From positions 1-11,620 of the forward strand of contig CAMLOA010000022.1 of assembly GCA_946481445.1 (NCBI GenBank): a stretch of 11,620 nt of DNA, read 5' to 3'. Below, one piece after another: positions 1 through 7,185 of this stretch. The notes beneath the pieces were generated by a model. That model was given only the letters and a program-made list of their open reading frames with translations, was not told the origin of the DNA and made no database searches. Position numbers and translations under genes: made by a program. Origin of the DNA: an uncultured Devosia sp. Lineage in GTDB: Bacteria; Pseudomonadota; Alphaproteobacteria; Rhizobiales; Devosiaceae. Position 1 is the first letter of the stretch. Every line of letters begins with the position of its first letter.

Positions 1-634
1 CTAGGGCAGCATGCATCGGGCCAACTGGTCCGTCGTCTGGAATGGGATACGAAACCGGGCGGATGCCGCGAAAGCTGTAGGCCCCGTCGGGTCCGGTAAC
101 GAAAATGCCGCGATTATTCCATTTCGGCTGAATGTCGGGCTGTTGCACATCGTAAAAGCCCTCGGCATTGTCGCACCAAACATCAATACGCGCCCCTTCA
201 ACAGGGTTCCTGTCGATGTCACGGACATGACCGACAAAGAGGCAGCTTTCACCCTTCCCATCGAGCGAGATGTTGGTGCCCATTGGGTATTCGGGCGCCC
301 CGTCTACGTGGAAAGGACCGAAAACGGTGTTTTCGGTCGCCCCGGTTGGACGCCGGTTGTTGATGGCGTCCACGAGCATCGAAAAGCCGAGTACGTCGCT
401 GAGGAGAATGAACTCCTGCCGGTTGGCGTTGCTGATCTGCCCGGTGCGGGTGAGAAAGTCGATGGCGACACCCCATTCCTCCTGGGTCAGTTCAACGTCC
501 TTGGCAAAGGCATGGAGGTGCTTGACCAAGGAAGCCATGACCGTTGCCAGCCGCGGATTGATCCCCTCGCGCATGCGGGCGTTGACGGCCTCGACGCTGC
601 GCGCCTCGGTGAAATAATCGATAGTGTCGGCCAT
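1..634 (-). CDS. Intradiol ring-cleavage dioxygenase, probably hydroxyquinol 1,2-dioxygenase (3' end beyond window)
   Basis: The gene starts with ATG at 634 and reads open for 211 codons to the window edge, so the C-terminal part is missing. Residues 1-95 look like the helical N-terminal dimerisation domain of catechol and hydroxyquinol dioxygenases, and the beta-sandwich catalytic domain begins near TVFGPFHV (103-110). Two tyrosines sit where the Fe(III)-ligand tyrosines of the family lie: Tyr161 in EGFYDV and Tyr196 in VSYPIPDDGPVG. The two histidine ligands fall outside the window. The N-terminal domain and the tyrosine spacing fit hydroxyquinol 1,2-dioxygenase (about 290 aa) better than the shorter chlorocatechol dioxygenases. 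In that family the enzyme opens 1,2,4-trihydroxybenzene between the adjacent hydroxyls to give maleylacetate. The maleylacetate reductase in the same operon supports this. Catechol or chlorohydroxyquinol as substrate is not excluded. Confidence 0.92.
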   Translation of the reverse strand, partial: MADTIDYFTEARSVEAVNARMREGINPRLATVMASLVKHLHAFAKDVELTQEEWGVAIDFLTRTGQISNANRQEFILLSDVLGFSMLVDAINNRRPTGATENTVFGPFHVDGAPEYPMGTNISLDGKGESCLFVGHVRDIDRNPVEGARIDVWCDNAEGFYDVQQPDIQPKWNNRGIFVTGPDGAYSFRGIRPVSYPIPDDGPVGPMHAAL

Positions 635-640
635 TTTCAG

Positions 641-647
641 CCTCCTA
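641..647 (-). promoter_or_regulatory. Shine-Dalgarno overlapping the monooxygenase stop codon
   Basis: On the minus strand the sequence is TAGGAGG followed by six bases and the dioxygenase ATG at 634. The TAG is the stop codon of the upstream monooxygenase. Terminating ribosomes therefore sit on the dioxygenase ribosome-binding site, which suggests translational coupling of hydroxylation and ring cleavage. The site also fixes the dioxygenase start. Confidence 0.8.
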
Positions 648-2429
648 TTCTGCTGCGCTGCGCTGGGCGAGATTGTCGCGGTCAAGGATGGAGGACAGGA
701 CGCGGCTCAGTTCGGCGGCGGGGTCGGCCACCATTTCTTCGGCACGCCAGGCGACATGATGGTCGGGCCGCACCAGCACGCAGCCGCTGTCAGTCACTTC
801 TCTTGCCCTCGCCCAGGAGCCTTCAAGGTCCGACAAGGCGCGACGTGGGCCGATGACATGAGTCACCAGCGAAACACCCATGGCCTTGGCCACCTTTTCG
901 GCCGCCTTTGCCCAAGCCTCGCCAGCAATACCGGTGAGGATGGTGAAACGCCCCTTGCCGGTTACGTCCAGGGTTGAGTGCTTGCCGCCATGAGCATCAA
1001 AGAGCCAGGCATGTGGCAGACGCGCGCCGGGCCAGGTGGTCGGCTGGTAATGCAGTTCAGCGTCGAGTTCGAAGCTCGGCTCCATCTGGCCGTCGGCAAC
1101 CACGGCCCCAGACTTGTAGCGCTGGTTCATCTCGACGCCATGCGCGTCGAACTCGTATTTCTTGAACGCAATGGCCTGGCGCAAGGCCTCGCGCTGGCGT
1201 TCGGCGGCTGGCGTCGCATCGCAACGGGCGTTCATTGACGCCTTGATCTTCTCAATGTCCGTGCCGCCGGTCATGCCGAGCGCTTCGAAGATCGCACCGG
1301 TTTCACCAATGGACTGGTTGGCGCGCGTGACGATCTGCTTGGCAACCGGGGCCCGTTCCACCGAGTAGGAGTCGAGCAGTCCCATGCCGGCCTCGCCCCT
1401 GATCACCGCGGCAAGCTTCCAGGCCAGGTTGAAGCCGTCCTGAATGGACGTGTTGGAGCCAAGGCCGTTGGAGGGCGGATGCCGGTGCGCGGCGTCGCCC
1501 ATGATGAAGACGCGTCCCTTTTGCATATGGGTCGCGTACATGTTGTTGACGGTCCAGGTATTGGCGGACAGGAGTTCGATATTGAGGTCGGGGTCACCGA
1601 CCAGCTGACGGGCAACGCCGGTCGCAAACTCTGCGTCCACAACCGGGGCCGGTTGATTGATGTCGTAGCCCCAAACGATCAGCCACTCGTTCCAGGGGCG
1701 GACCATGCGCACCAGGCCCATGCCGATGCCGCCCACGTCGGCGCCCGGCTGCAGCACCCAATAGAGCACGGATGGCCTGTGAGCGACGTAGCGCGAGAGA
1801 TCGGCGCGGAAGTGGATGTTCATGGAGCCGCCAACGCCCATCTGGCCCTCAAAGGGCAGGCCGGCATGTTCGGCAACCTTGGAGTTGCCGCCATCGGCCC
1901 CGACCAGAAATTTGGAGCGGATGGTGATTTCCTTGCCGGTCAGGCGATCAAGGCAAGTCGTGGTGACGCCTTGTGCATCCTGCTCATGGCGCAGGTATTC
2001 GGTCGACATGCGGGCCTGTGATCCACGCGAGCACGCGGTCTTGAACAGCAGCGGTTCCATGAAGGTCTGCGGCAGGTCGTTCATCTTGCTGGGCGAGGAC
2101 AGATCGTGCTCGGCCCTCGAGAGCGGGTGGTTGCCCCAGCTCTTCATGCGGCCGATTTCCTCCCCGGCGAGGCTCTCGCAGAAGATATTCTCGCCCATCA
2201 AGTCCTGGTGCGTCGCAAAGAGGTATGCCTCCTCTTCGACGTCCCGGCCCATGTCGCGCAACACTTCCATGGTGCGCTGGTTGGTGATGTGCGCGCGCGG
2301 CGTATTGGCCAGCCACCGATACCGGTTGATGACCACGTTATCCACGCCATAGCTGGATAGCAGTGCAGCCGTCGCCGAGCCGGCAGGTCCCGTGCCGATG
2401 ACCAGAACGTCGGTTGTGATTTCCGCCAT
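645..2429 (-). CDS. FAD-dependent phenol monooxygenase, 2,4-dichlorophenol 6-monooxygenase (TfdB) family
   Basis: This 594-aa flavoprotein hydroxylase matches TfdB closely in length and in long conserved stretches such as TPRAHITNQRTMEVLRD (43-59), YVAHRPSVLYWV (214-225) and GLGSNTSIQDGFNLAWK (322-338). The FAD-binding motif GTGPAG is at 12-17, the GADG motif at 177-180 and the GD motif at 311-312. The region after about 420 corresponds to the C-terminal thioredoxin-like domain of phenol hydroxylases. The family uses NAD(P)H and O2 to hydroxylate phenols ortho to the OH group. Beside a hydroxyquinol-type dioxygenase it probably makes a trihydroxybenzene from resorcinol or a similar phenol, which is inference. 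The ATG at 2429 is chosen over longer in-frame openings. It has GGGAGG seven bases upstream, and the FAD fold begins at once (TTDVLVIGTGPAG). The start lies two bases after the LivM stop. Confidence 0.95.
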   Translation of the reverse strand: MAEITTDVLVIGTGPAGSATAALLSSYGVDNVVINRYRWLANTPRAHITNQRTMEVLRDMGRDVEEEAYLFATHQDLMGENIFCESLAGEEIGRMKSWGNHPLSRAEHDLSSPSKMNDLPQTFMEPLLFKTACSRGSQARMSTEYLRHEQDAQGVTTTCLDRLTGKEITIRSKFLVGADGGNSKVAEHAGLPFEGQMGVGGSMNIHFRADLSRYVAHRPSVLYWVLQPGADVGGIGMGLVRMVRPWNEWLIVWGYDINQPAPVVDAEFATGVARQLVGDPDLNIELLSANTWTVNNMYATHMQKGRVFIMGDAAHRHPPSNGLGSNTSIQDGFNLAWKLAAVIRGEAGMGLLDSYSVERAPVAKQIVTRANQSIGETGAIFEALGMTGGTDIEKIKASMNARCDATPAAERQREALRQAIAFKKYEFDAHGVEMNQRYKSGAVVADGQMEPSFELDAELHYQPTTWPGARLPHAWLFDAHGGKHSTLDVTGKGRFTILTGIAGEAWAKAAEKVAKAMGVSLVTHVIGPRRALSDLEGSWARAREVTDSGCVLVRPDHHVAWRAEEMVADPAAELSRVLSSILDRDNLAQRSAAE

Positions 2430-2431
2430 GA

Positions 2432-3520
2432 TTATTCCTCCCTTGAGGGCGTTTTGATGGTGAGCGGTCCGCCCATGAGGCGCCGCCGAATTGGAAAAAG
2501 CTGAATACCGGTGCGATCGGAGAAGCTGCCCCACAGCCCGCGCGGGGCGAGCAGCATGACGCCGATGCCAATGAGGCCGAGGATCATCAGGTACCAGGCA
2601 CCGTATTGGGCCAGCAGCGTCTGGAGCAGGAAGAAGATCAGAACACCGACGATGGGACCTTCGATCGTGCCGATGCCACCGATAACGACAATGAAGATGA
2701 CATAGGCTGTCCAGTCATTGAGCGAGAAGGCTGCGTCCGGCGAAATGCGCGCCTTCTGCATGTAGATCAGCGCACCGGTAAGCCCGGTCCCGAGCGCCGC
2801 CGTCAGGAAGACAAACCATTTCACCCGCTGCGCATCGACACCGACCGAACGCGCCGCTTGTGGATTGTCGCGCACGGCGGCCAGGCCCAGGCCGCGCTTT
2901 GAGCGCAGAAGCCAGTAGATGCCGCCGACGGTCAGAATGGCGAGAACGAGCGCGAGCCAATAGGCGAGGATGTCGCGCGCCGCCGAGGTTCGCACATCGA
3001 ACAGGGCAGCGATCTGGTCGGTGAAGATGATGTTTTCCGTGGCGGTGCGCGGCAGCGAGGTGCCGGTACCGCCACCCACGGCGCGCCATTGCGCGACTAT
3101 GAGGCGAACAACTTCCGCCAGAACCCATGTGCCGATGGCGAAATAGGCCCCCTGCAAGCGGAAGGCGAAAAAGCCCAGCGGGACGGCCAGGGCAAGCGCG
3201 GCAACACCGCCCAGGAGGATGGCGGGAACCGGATCGAGGCCCCAAAGGATGACTGCCGCGAAGAGCGCGTAGGCACCGATGCCCACGAATGCCTGCTGGC
3301 CAACCGAAACCAGCCCGCCATAGCCGGCCAGCAGGTTCCAGAACTGGGCCAGTGTCAGCATGGTCAGGATGAAGAACAAATCCTGGATGAGGCTTCGCGA
3401 GGCAAAGGCGGGCGCCGCGAAAAGCACGAGAATGAGCGCTATGCCAACAAGCCCAGCAACCGTTGAAGTCCTCGTTCTGGTTTCTACTCGGTAGGTCGTG
3501 TCTGGCGCGGATATCGTCAT
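2432..3520 (-). CDS. ABC transporter inner-membrane permease, LivM-type (HAAT family)
   Basis: This 362-aa protein is strongly hydrophobic, with many membrane segments from about residue 20 to 325. It carries LivM landmarks: NLLAGYGGLVSVGQQAFVGIGAY early, FRLQGAYFAIGTWVLAE in the middle, the cytoplasmic loop RDNPQAARSVGVD that contacts the ATPases, and GGIGTIEGPIVG near the end. With the LivH-type partner it would form the channel of an importer for a small organic solute. The name branched-chain amino acid permease reflects the family only. Flanking catabolic genes suggest an aromatic or phenolic substrate. The ATG at 3520 has GAGG six bases upstream. A TTG at 3532 that overlaps the LivH stop is an alternative adding four residues. 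The gene ends two bases before the monooxygenase start. Confidence 0.94.
   Translation of the reverse strand: MTISAPDTTYRVETRTRTSTVAGLVGIALILVLFAAPAFASRSLIQDLFFILTMLTLAQFWNLLAGYGGLVSVGQQAFVGIGAYALFAAVILWGLDPVPAILLGGVAALALAVPLGFFAFRLQGAYFAIGTWVLAEVVRLIVAQWRAVGGGTGTSLPRTATENIIFTDQIAALFDVRTSAARDILAYWLALVLAILTVGGIYWLLRSKRGLGLAAVRDNPQAARSVGVDAQRVKWFVFLTAALGTGLTGALIYMQKARISPDAAFSLNDWTAYVIFIVVIGGIGTIEGPIVGVLIFFLLQTLLAQYGAWYLMILGLIGIGVMLLAPRGLWGSFSDRTGIQLFPIRRRLMGGPLTIKTPSREE
2437..2442 (-). promoter_or_regulatory. Shine-Dalgarno of the monooxygenase, inside the end of the permease gene
   Basis: GGGAGG lies seven bases before the ATG at 2429. It is embedded in the last sense codons (AGG GAG GAA) of the upstream permease gene. 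It decides the monooxygenase start and indicates that permease and monooxygenase are translated from one message. Confidence 0.8.
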
Positions 3521-3528
3521 GGCCGGCC

Positions 3529-4392
3529 TCAATCAAATGCGCGCGGGAAAAGGCCGCGCGGCTTGAACAGCAGAACAAGAAGGAAGGCGATGTGGCCGGA
3601 AAGGATCTGCCACTCCGGGTTGATCGCTGCGCCGATCGTCTGCGCTAGCCCAATAATCACGCCGCCTGCCAGCGTGCCCCAGAGCGAACCCAAACCACCG
3701 ATGATCACGGCCTCGAAGGCATAGATGAGCCGCGCCGGGCCCACTGCCGGGTCGAAATTGGCCCGCATGCCCAGATAGAGCGCGGCGATCGTGACAATCA
3801 TCATCGCGATGCCGGTCGCCTGAGCGAAAACCGCGTTTGGCCGGATCCCCATCAGGCTCGCCGTTGTCGGGTCATCCGACGTGGCGCGGAAAGATCGGCC
3901 CAACGCGGTGCGATAGAAGACGTGATTGAGGATGAGGATGACAGCGACGGCCGACCCGAAGGTCAGAAGCGGCAGAATGCCGACATTGATGCCGCCAAGA
4001 CTGATGGAGGCCACGCCGACATCACCCGTGGGCAGGCGTCGGGTGTCGGCTGATGCCCCTTGAAGCAGCGCATTCTGGATGACGACCGAAATGCCGAAGG
4101 TCACCAGTAGCGGGGGGAGGATGTCTTCGCCCAGGACGCGGTTCAGCACCACCTTCTGCAGCACATAGCCAAGGCCGAACATGAGCGGGAGGGCGATCAG
4201 CGCCGCGACAAACGGCGAGAGGCCGAGCAGCGACACGATCAAGAGGATCAGGTAGGCGGCGAGCACGATAAGGTCGCCATGCGCCAGGTTGACCAGCCGC
4301 ATGATGCCGAAGACGAGGCTGAGACCTGCGGCGAACAGCGCATAGAGTCCGCCGAGCAGGATGCCCTGCACGATTGTGTCGATCCAGTTCAT
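3529..4392 (-). CDS. ABC transporter inner-membrane permease, LivH-type (HAAT family)
   Basis: This 287-aa membrane protein has about eight hydrophobic segments. It opens with the typical LivH sequence IVQGILLGGLYALFAAGLSL, then GIMRLVNLAHGDL. It carries the ATPase-contact loop SDDPTTASLMGI and a late FEAVIIGGLGSLWGTLAGG stretch. It is the second half of the transport channel, paired with the LivM-type protein encoded next. The ATG at 4392 overlaps the LivF-type stop by four bases (ATGA), so translation is probably coupled. The length is normal for the family. The imported compound cannot be read from the sequence. Confidence 0.95.
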   Translation of the reverse strand: MNWIDTIVQGILLGGLYALFAAGLSLVFGIMRLVNLAHGDLIVLAAYLILLIVSLLGLSPFVAALIALPLMFGLGYVLQKVVLNRVLGEDILPPLLVTFGISVVIQNALLQGASADTRRLPTGDVGVASISLGGINVGILPLLTFGSAVAVILILNHVFYRTALGRSFRATSDDPTTASLMGIRPNAVFAQATGIAMMIVTIAALYLGMRANFDPAVGPARLIYAFEAVIIGGLGSLWGTLAGGVIIGLAQTIGAAINPEWQILSGHIAFLLVLLFKPRGLFPRAFD

Positions 4393-5096
4393 GCTGCCGC
4401 TCCGAAGTAGGCGGCGTGGATGGCGTCGCGCGTGAGGTCTGTCGGCGTACCCGACAGGGTCACCCTGCCCTCCATCATGCAGTAAACCCGGTCCGCCACC
4501 TCCAGAGCCTGGCCGATATCCTGCTCAACGATGATCACCGCCGCGCCACCTTCGCGGATGCGGGGCATGGCGTTGTAGATGTCACGGATAACCACCGGAG
4601 CCAGGCCAAGCGAAATCTCGTCGCAAAGAAGCACATCAGGGTTGCTCATCAGCGCGCGGCCGATGGCCACCATCTGCTGTTGCCCACCGGAGAGTGCGGT
4701 GCCGGCATTGTCGCGGCGCTCCTTGAGGATGGGGAACAGATCGTAGATGGCATCGAGCGTCCAGGAGCCCGAACCCCTGCGCGCATGAGCGCCGATCAGC
4801 AGGTTTTCCTCAACCGTGAGGGAGGGAAACAGCTTCCGCCCTTCAGGGACCATGGCAACGCCACGCTTCATGACTGCGTCGGCCGGCAATGCACCGATGG
4901 GTTCGCCCCGGTAACGGATCGATTGCGGTTCGTTGCGCAAGACGCCCGAGAGCGAGCGAAGCAGCGTTGTCTTGCCAGCCCCATTGGCACCGATAATGGC
5001 AACGCATTCACCCGCATCAAGCGTGATATCGACGCCGAACAGCGCCTGGAACTGACCGTAATGGGCGGTAAGCCCGTGGGTGGAGAGCATCGCCAT
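4389..5096 (-). CDS. ABC transporter ATP-binding protein, LivF-type
   Basis: This 235-aa nucleotide-binding subunit has all the core motifs. Walker A is GANGAGKT (36-43), the signature LSGGQ is at 135-139, Walker B is DVLLCDE (154-160) with the catalytic glutamate retained, and VEQ (190-192) is the usual LivF replacement of the H-loop. MVPEGRKLFPSLTVEENL (82-99) is typical of LivF. It would pair with the LivG-type subunit and power the LivH/LivM channel from the cytoplasmic side. Its ATG shares one base with the LivG-type stop codon (TGATG), and its own stop overlaps the LivH-type start. A second ATG six bases downstream could also serve as the start. Confidence 0.96.
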   Translation of the reverse strand: MAMLSTHGLTAHYGQFQALFGVDITLDAGECVAIIGANGAGKTTLLRSLSGVLRNEPQSIRYRGEPIGALPADAVMKRGVAMVPEGRKLFPSLTVEENLLIGAHARRGSGSWTLDAIYDLFPILKERRDNAGTALSGGQQQMVAIGRALMSNPDVLLCDEISLGLAPVVIRDIYNAMPRIREGGAAVIIVEQDIGQALEVADRVYCMMEGRVTLSGTPTDLTRDAIHAAYFGAAA

Positions 5097-5815
5097 CAGA
5101 CTTCGATCCCCAGATAGATTTCACGTACTTGCGGCCGCGCCATGATGTCCGCGGGCTCGCCCACTGCGATGACCTTGCCGAAGTCGAGCACAAGCAACCG
5201 CTCAACCACGGAGGTGAGCGCATGCAGGACGTGCTCGATCCAGATGATCGTCGTCCCGGTGGCATGGATGTCCTTGATGGTCCGCACGAGTTGGCTGCAC
5301 TCGCCCTCAGTGAGTCCACCAGCGATCTCGTCAAGCAAGAGCAGCCGGGGGGCCGTGGCCAGCGCGCGCGCCAGTTCCAGCCGCTTGCGCTCCAGGAGGG
5401 AGAGGCTGTCCGCGACCGCGTTGGCGCGACTTATGAGACCGGTGCGATCCAGAATATCGGCTGCGGCCTGTTCAACGGCCCGCTCGCTCTTGCCCTGCCC
5501 GAAAGAGCCGGCAACCAGCAGGTTCTCGAACACCGTCAACTTGCCGAAGGGCTGCGGGATCTGGAACGAGCGGCCAATGCCGTTGAGGCAGCGCTGCATG
5601 GCGCTCTGCCGGGTCACGTCCGCGCCGAGGAAATGAACCGTGCCACTGTCCGCGGCGATGTTTCCGGTGATGAGATTGAAGAGCGTCGACTTGCCGGCGC
5701 CGTTCGGGCCGATAATGCCCAGGGCCTCACCTTCGCTCACCTCGAAGGTGATTGCGTCGGCGACCTTGAGCGCGCCAAAGCTCTTGCAGACGCTATCGAG
5801 CGATATGATGGACAT
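5096..5815 (-). CDS. ABC transporter ATP-binding protein, LivG-type, with variant signature motif
   Basis: This 239-aa nucleotide-binding subunit has Walker A GPNGAGKST (36-44), a Q-loop in GRSFQIPQPF (81-90), Walker B RLLLLDE (157-163) and H-loop histidine 195 in WIEH. The usual LSGGQ-like signature is replaced by LSLLE (138-142) within SLSLLERKRLELARALA. The residue after the catalytic Glu163 is Ile (LDEIAGGLTE) rather than the usual Pro. From general family recall, such changes occur in LivG-like ATPases near catabolic genes, so this is probably a functional subfamily rather than decay. The ATG at 5815 is chosen because the family fold starts there (SIISLDSVCKSFG). The frame is open further upstream, but that part overlaps the binding-protein gene. 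Confidence 0.95.
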   Translation of the reverse strand: MSIISLDSVCKSFGALKVADAITFEVSEGEALGIIGPNGAGKSTLFNLITGNIAADSGTVHFLGADVTRQSAMQRCLNGIGRSFQIPQPFGKLTVFENLLVAGSFGQGKSERAVEQAAADILDRTGLISRANAVADSLSLLERKRLELARALATAPRLLLLDEIAGGLTEGECSQLVRTIKDIHATGTTIIWIEHVLHALTSVVERLLVLDFGKVIAVGEPADIMARPQVREIYLGIEV

Positions 5816-5830
5816 GTACGGCCCCCGAAT

Positions 5831-5854
5831 GCCGGGCGTCCGAGGGCGCCCGGC
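5831..5854 (-). other. Intercistronic hairpin after the binding-protein gene
   Basis: Perfectly complementary 8-base GC arms (GCCGGGCG and CGCCCGGC) flank an 8-base loop in the 53-base gap between the binding-protein stop and the LivG-type start. No T-run follows on the minus strand, so it is not a classic intrinsic terminator. In other binding-protein transporters such stems protect the 3' end of the binding-protein message or reduce read-through, which gives an excess of the periplasmic component. That role is inferred here. Confidence 0.7.
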
Positions 5855-5868
5855 CGGATTGGTCTGGA

Positions 5869-7143
5869 TCAGGAAATGGCTTCCATGGTCCCGCCGGTGG
5901 GAATGTTTTCGTGGCCGGTATTGTCCACGATGACGAGGTCGTAACCGCCGCCATCGCGCTTGCGCCACTGGCCGCCGACCAACGGGGTCTTGCAGACATT
6001 CCGGGCGGCAAAGGGTGGCAAGCCAGCGCCGTCGAACTTGACGGGTCCGACAATAGTCTGAAGGTCCGTCGCGGCGATGGCCTCGACCACGGCGTCTGCA
6101 TCGCCCGCGTCGCTGACGCGGCCCATCACGTCCGCGGCCATCTCGAACAGCGCATGCACGAAACCGATTGGCTGCGTCCACTGCTTGCCCGTCTCGGCGG
6201 CATAGGCATCAGCCAGCGCCTTGGAGCTCATCCCGTTAAGCGATGAACTGAACGGATGGCTCGGCGACCACCAGACCTCCGAGGACAGATTGTGACCGGT
6301 GTCGCCAAGGGCCTCTACGGCCTGTGGGAACAGGATGGCCTTGCCGATCGACGCCGCCTTGGGCGTAAAGCCCTGCTGACGGGCCTGCGTCCAGAAGGTG
6401 GTGAAATCGGGCGGGATCGGCACGCCGGTAATGATGTCGGCATTGGCCTGCCGGAAGGCATTGATCTGCGCTGAAAAATCGTCGGTGAGGTTCTGGTACC
6501 GGCCCGGATCGAACATCTGGAAGCCTTGTCCGGCCAAGGCGGGCGGGAAGCCGGTGTTCGGATCACCCCAGGCATTGCCGTCGGCATCATTCGGGAACAG
6601 ACCGCCGACGATTTTGTTGGTGTCCAGCTGTCCCCACATGTTGGTGAAGACGGAAATGACGTCTTCAAGGCCCCAGAAGAAGTGATAGGCATATTCGAAT
6701 GGACGCCAGCTCTCGGGGTCGGCGGGGTTGCCCTGCTGTCCGATGAACCAGGGCTGCCAGGGCGCCACGGTGGAAATCAGCGGCACGCCTTCGGCTTCTG
6801 CTGTGGTGGTGACAGGGTTGGTGGTTTCGGGCGTGGAAGCGACCATCATCAGATCGACTTCATCATCAATGATCAGCTCTTGCGCGACTTCGGCTGCGCG
6901 GTTGGGATTGGACTGGCTGTCCTTGACGATGATCTCGAAATTGGCCGCGGCCTCGCTCTTGGCGAAGTTCGACAGGATAAAGTTGTCCGCCTCGGCAAAG
7001 GCCGCAAGCGGTCCCGATTGCGGGCTGACATAGCCTACCCGGATCTTGGCTCCCTGGCCGATGGCGGGCATGGGGAAGGCGCCGGTGGCGGCGATGAGGC
7101 CGGTGGCGGCTGTGCCCTTAAGCAGATTGCGACGGGTAATCAT
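5869..7143 (-). CDS. Periplasmic solute-binding protein of the HAAT-type ABC transporter, Tat-exported
   Basis: The 424-aa precursor starts with a twin-arginine signal, TRRNLLKG (3-10), then a hydrophobic stretch and a likely cleavage site near residue 30. The mature part begins AKIRVGYVSPQSGPLAAF, typical of Leu/Ile/Val-type periplasmic binding proteins of the aromatic and amide-binding branch. It would capture the substrate and deliver it to the LivH/LivM channel. Use of Tat instead of Sec means it is exported folded. The ATG at 7143 is preceded by GGGAGGAG at eight bases, better than an upstream in-frame TTG at 7161. It lies 42 bases after the maleylacetate reductase stop, and that gap also holds a small AGCC-GAAA-GGCT stem. 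The context suggests a phenolic or aromatic-acid ligand, but the sequence does not identify it. Confidence 0.93.
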   Translation of the reverse strand: MITRRNLLKGTAATGLIAATGAFPMPAIGQGAKIRVGYVSPQSGPLAAFAEADNFILSNFAKSEAAANFEIIVKDSQSNPNRAAEVAQELIIDDEVDLMMVASTPETTNPVTTTAEAEGVPLISTVAPWQPWFIGQQGNPADPESWRPFEYAYHFFWGLEDVISVFTNMWGQLDTNKIVGGLFPNDADGNAWGDPNTGFPPALAGQGFQMFDPGRYQNLTDDFSAQINAFRQANADIITGVPIPPDFTTFWTQARQQGFTPKAASIGKAILFPQAVEALGDTGHNLSSEVWWSPSHPFSSSLNGMSSKALADAYAAETGKQWTQPIGFVHALFEMAADVMGRVSDAGDADAVVEAIAATDLQTIVGPVKFDGAGLPPFAARNVCKTPLVGGQWRKRDGGGYDLVIVDNTGHENIPTGGTMEAIS

Positions 7144-7185
7144 GATGGGTTCTCCTCCCAAAGATCATGAGCCTTTCGGCTTGGT

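Noticed and set aside
2430..2534. 35-residue N-terminal extension of the monooxygenase
   Set aside because: It overlaps the end of the permease gene in another frame. The ATG at 2429 has a good Shine-Dalgarno and starts the FAD fold directly.
4374..5117. Plus-strand open frame of 247 codons opposite the LivF-type ATPase
   Set aside because: The opposite strand carries all ABC ATPase motifs with overlapping neighbours. The plus-strand translation has no family features.
5129..5944. Plus-strand open frame of 271 codons opposite the LivG-type ATPase
   Set aside because: It spans the antisense of the ATPase, the intergenic hairpin and the end of the binding-protein gene, with no recognisable domain.
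5816..6181. N-terminal extension of the LivG-type ATPase
   Set aside because: The frame is open but overlaps the binding-protein coding sequence and is Arg-rich and unlike any ABC protein. The family start is at 5815.
2432..7143. A branched-chain amino acid transporter
   Set aside because: The family resemblance is real but broad. Embedding between hydroxyquinol-pathway enzymes and the variant LivG signature make an aromatic substrate more likely.
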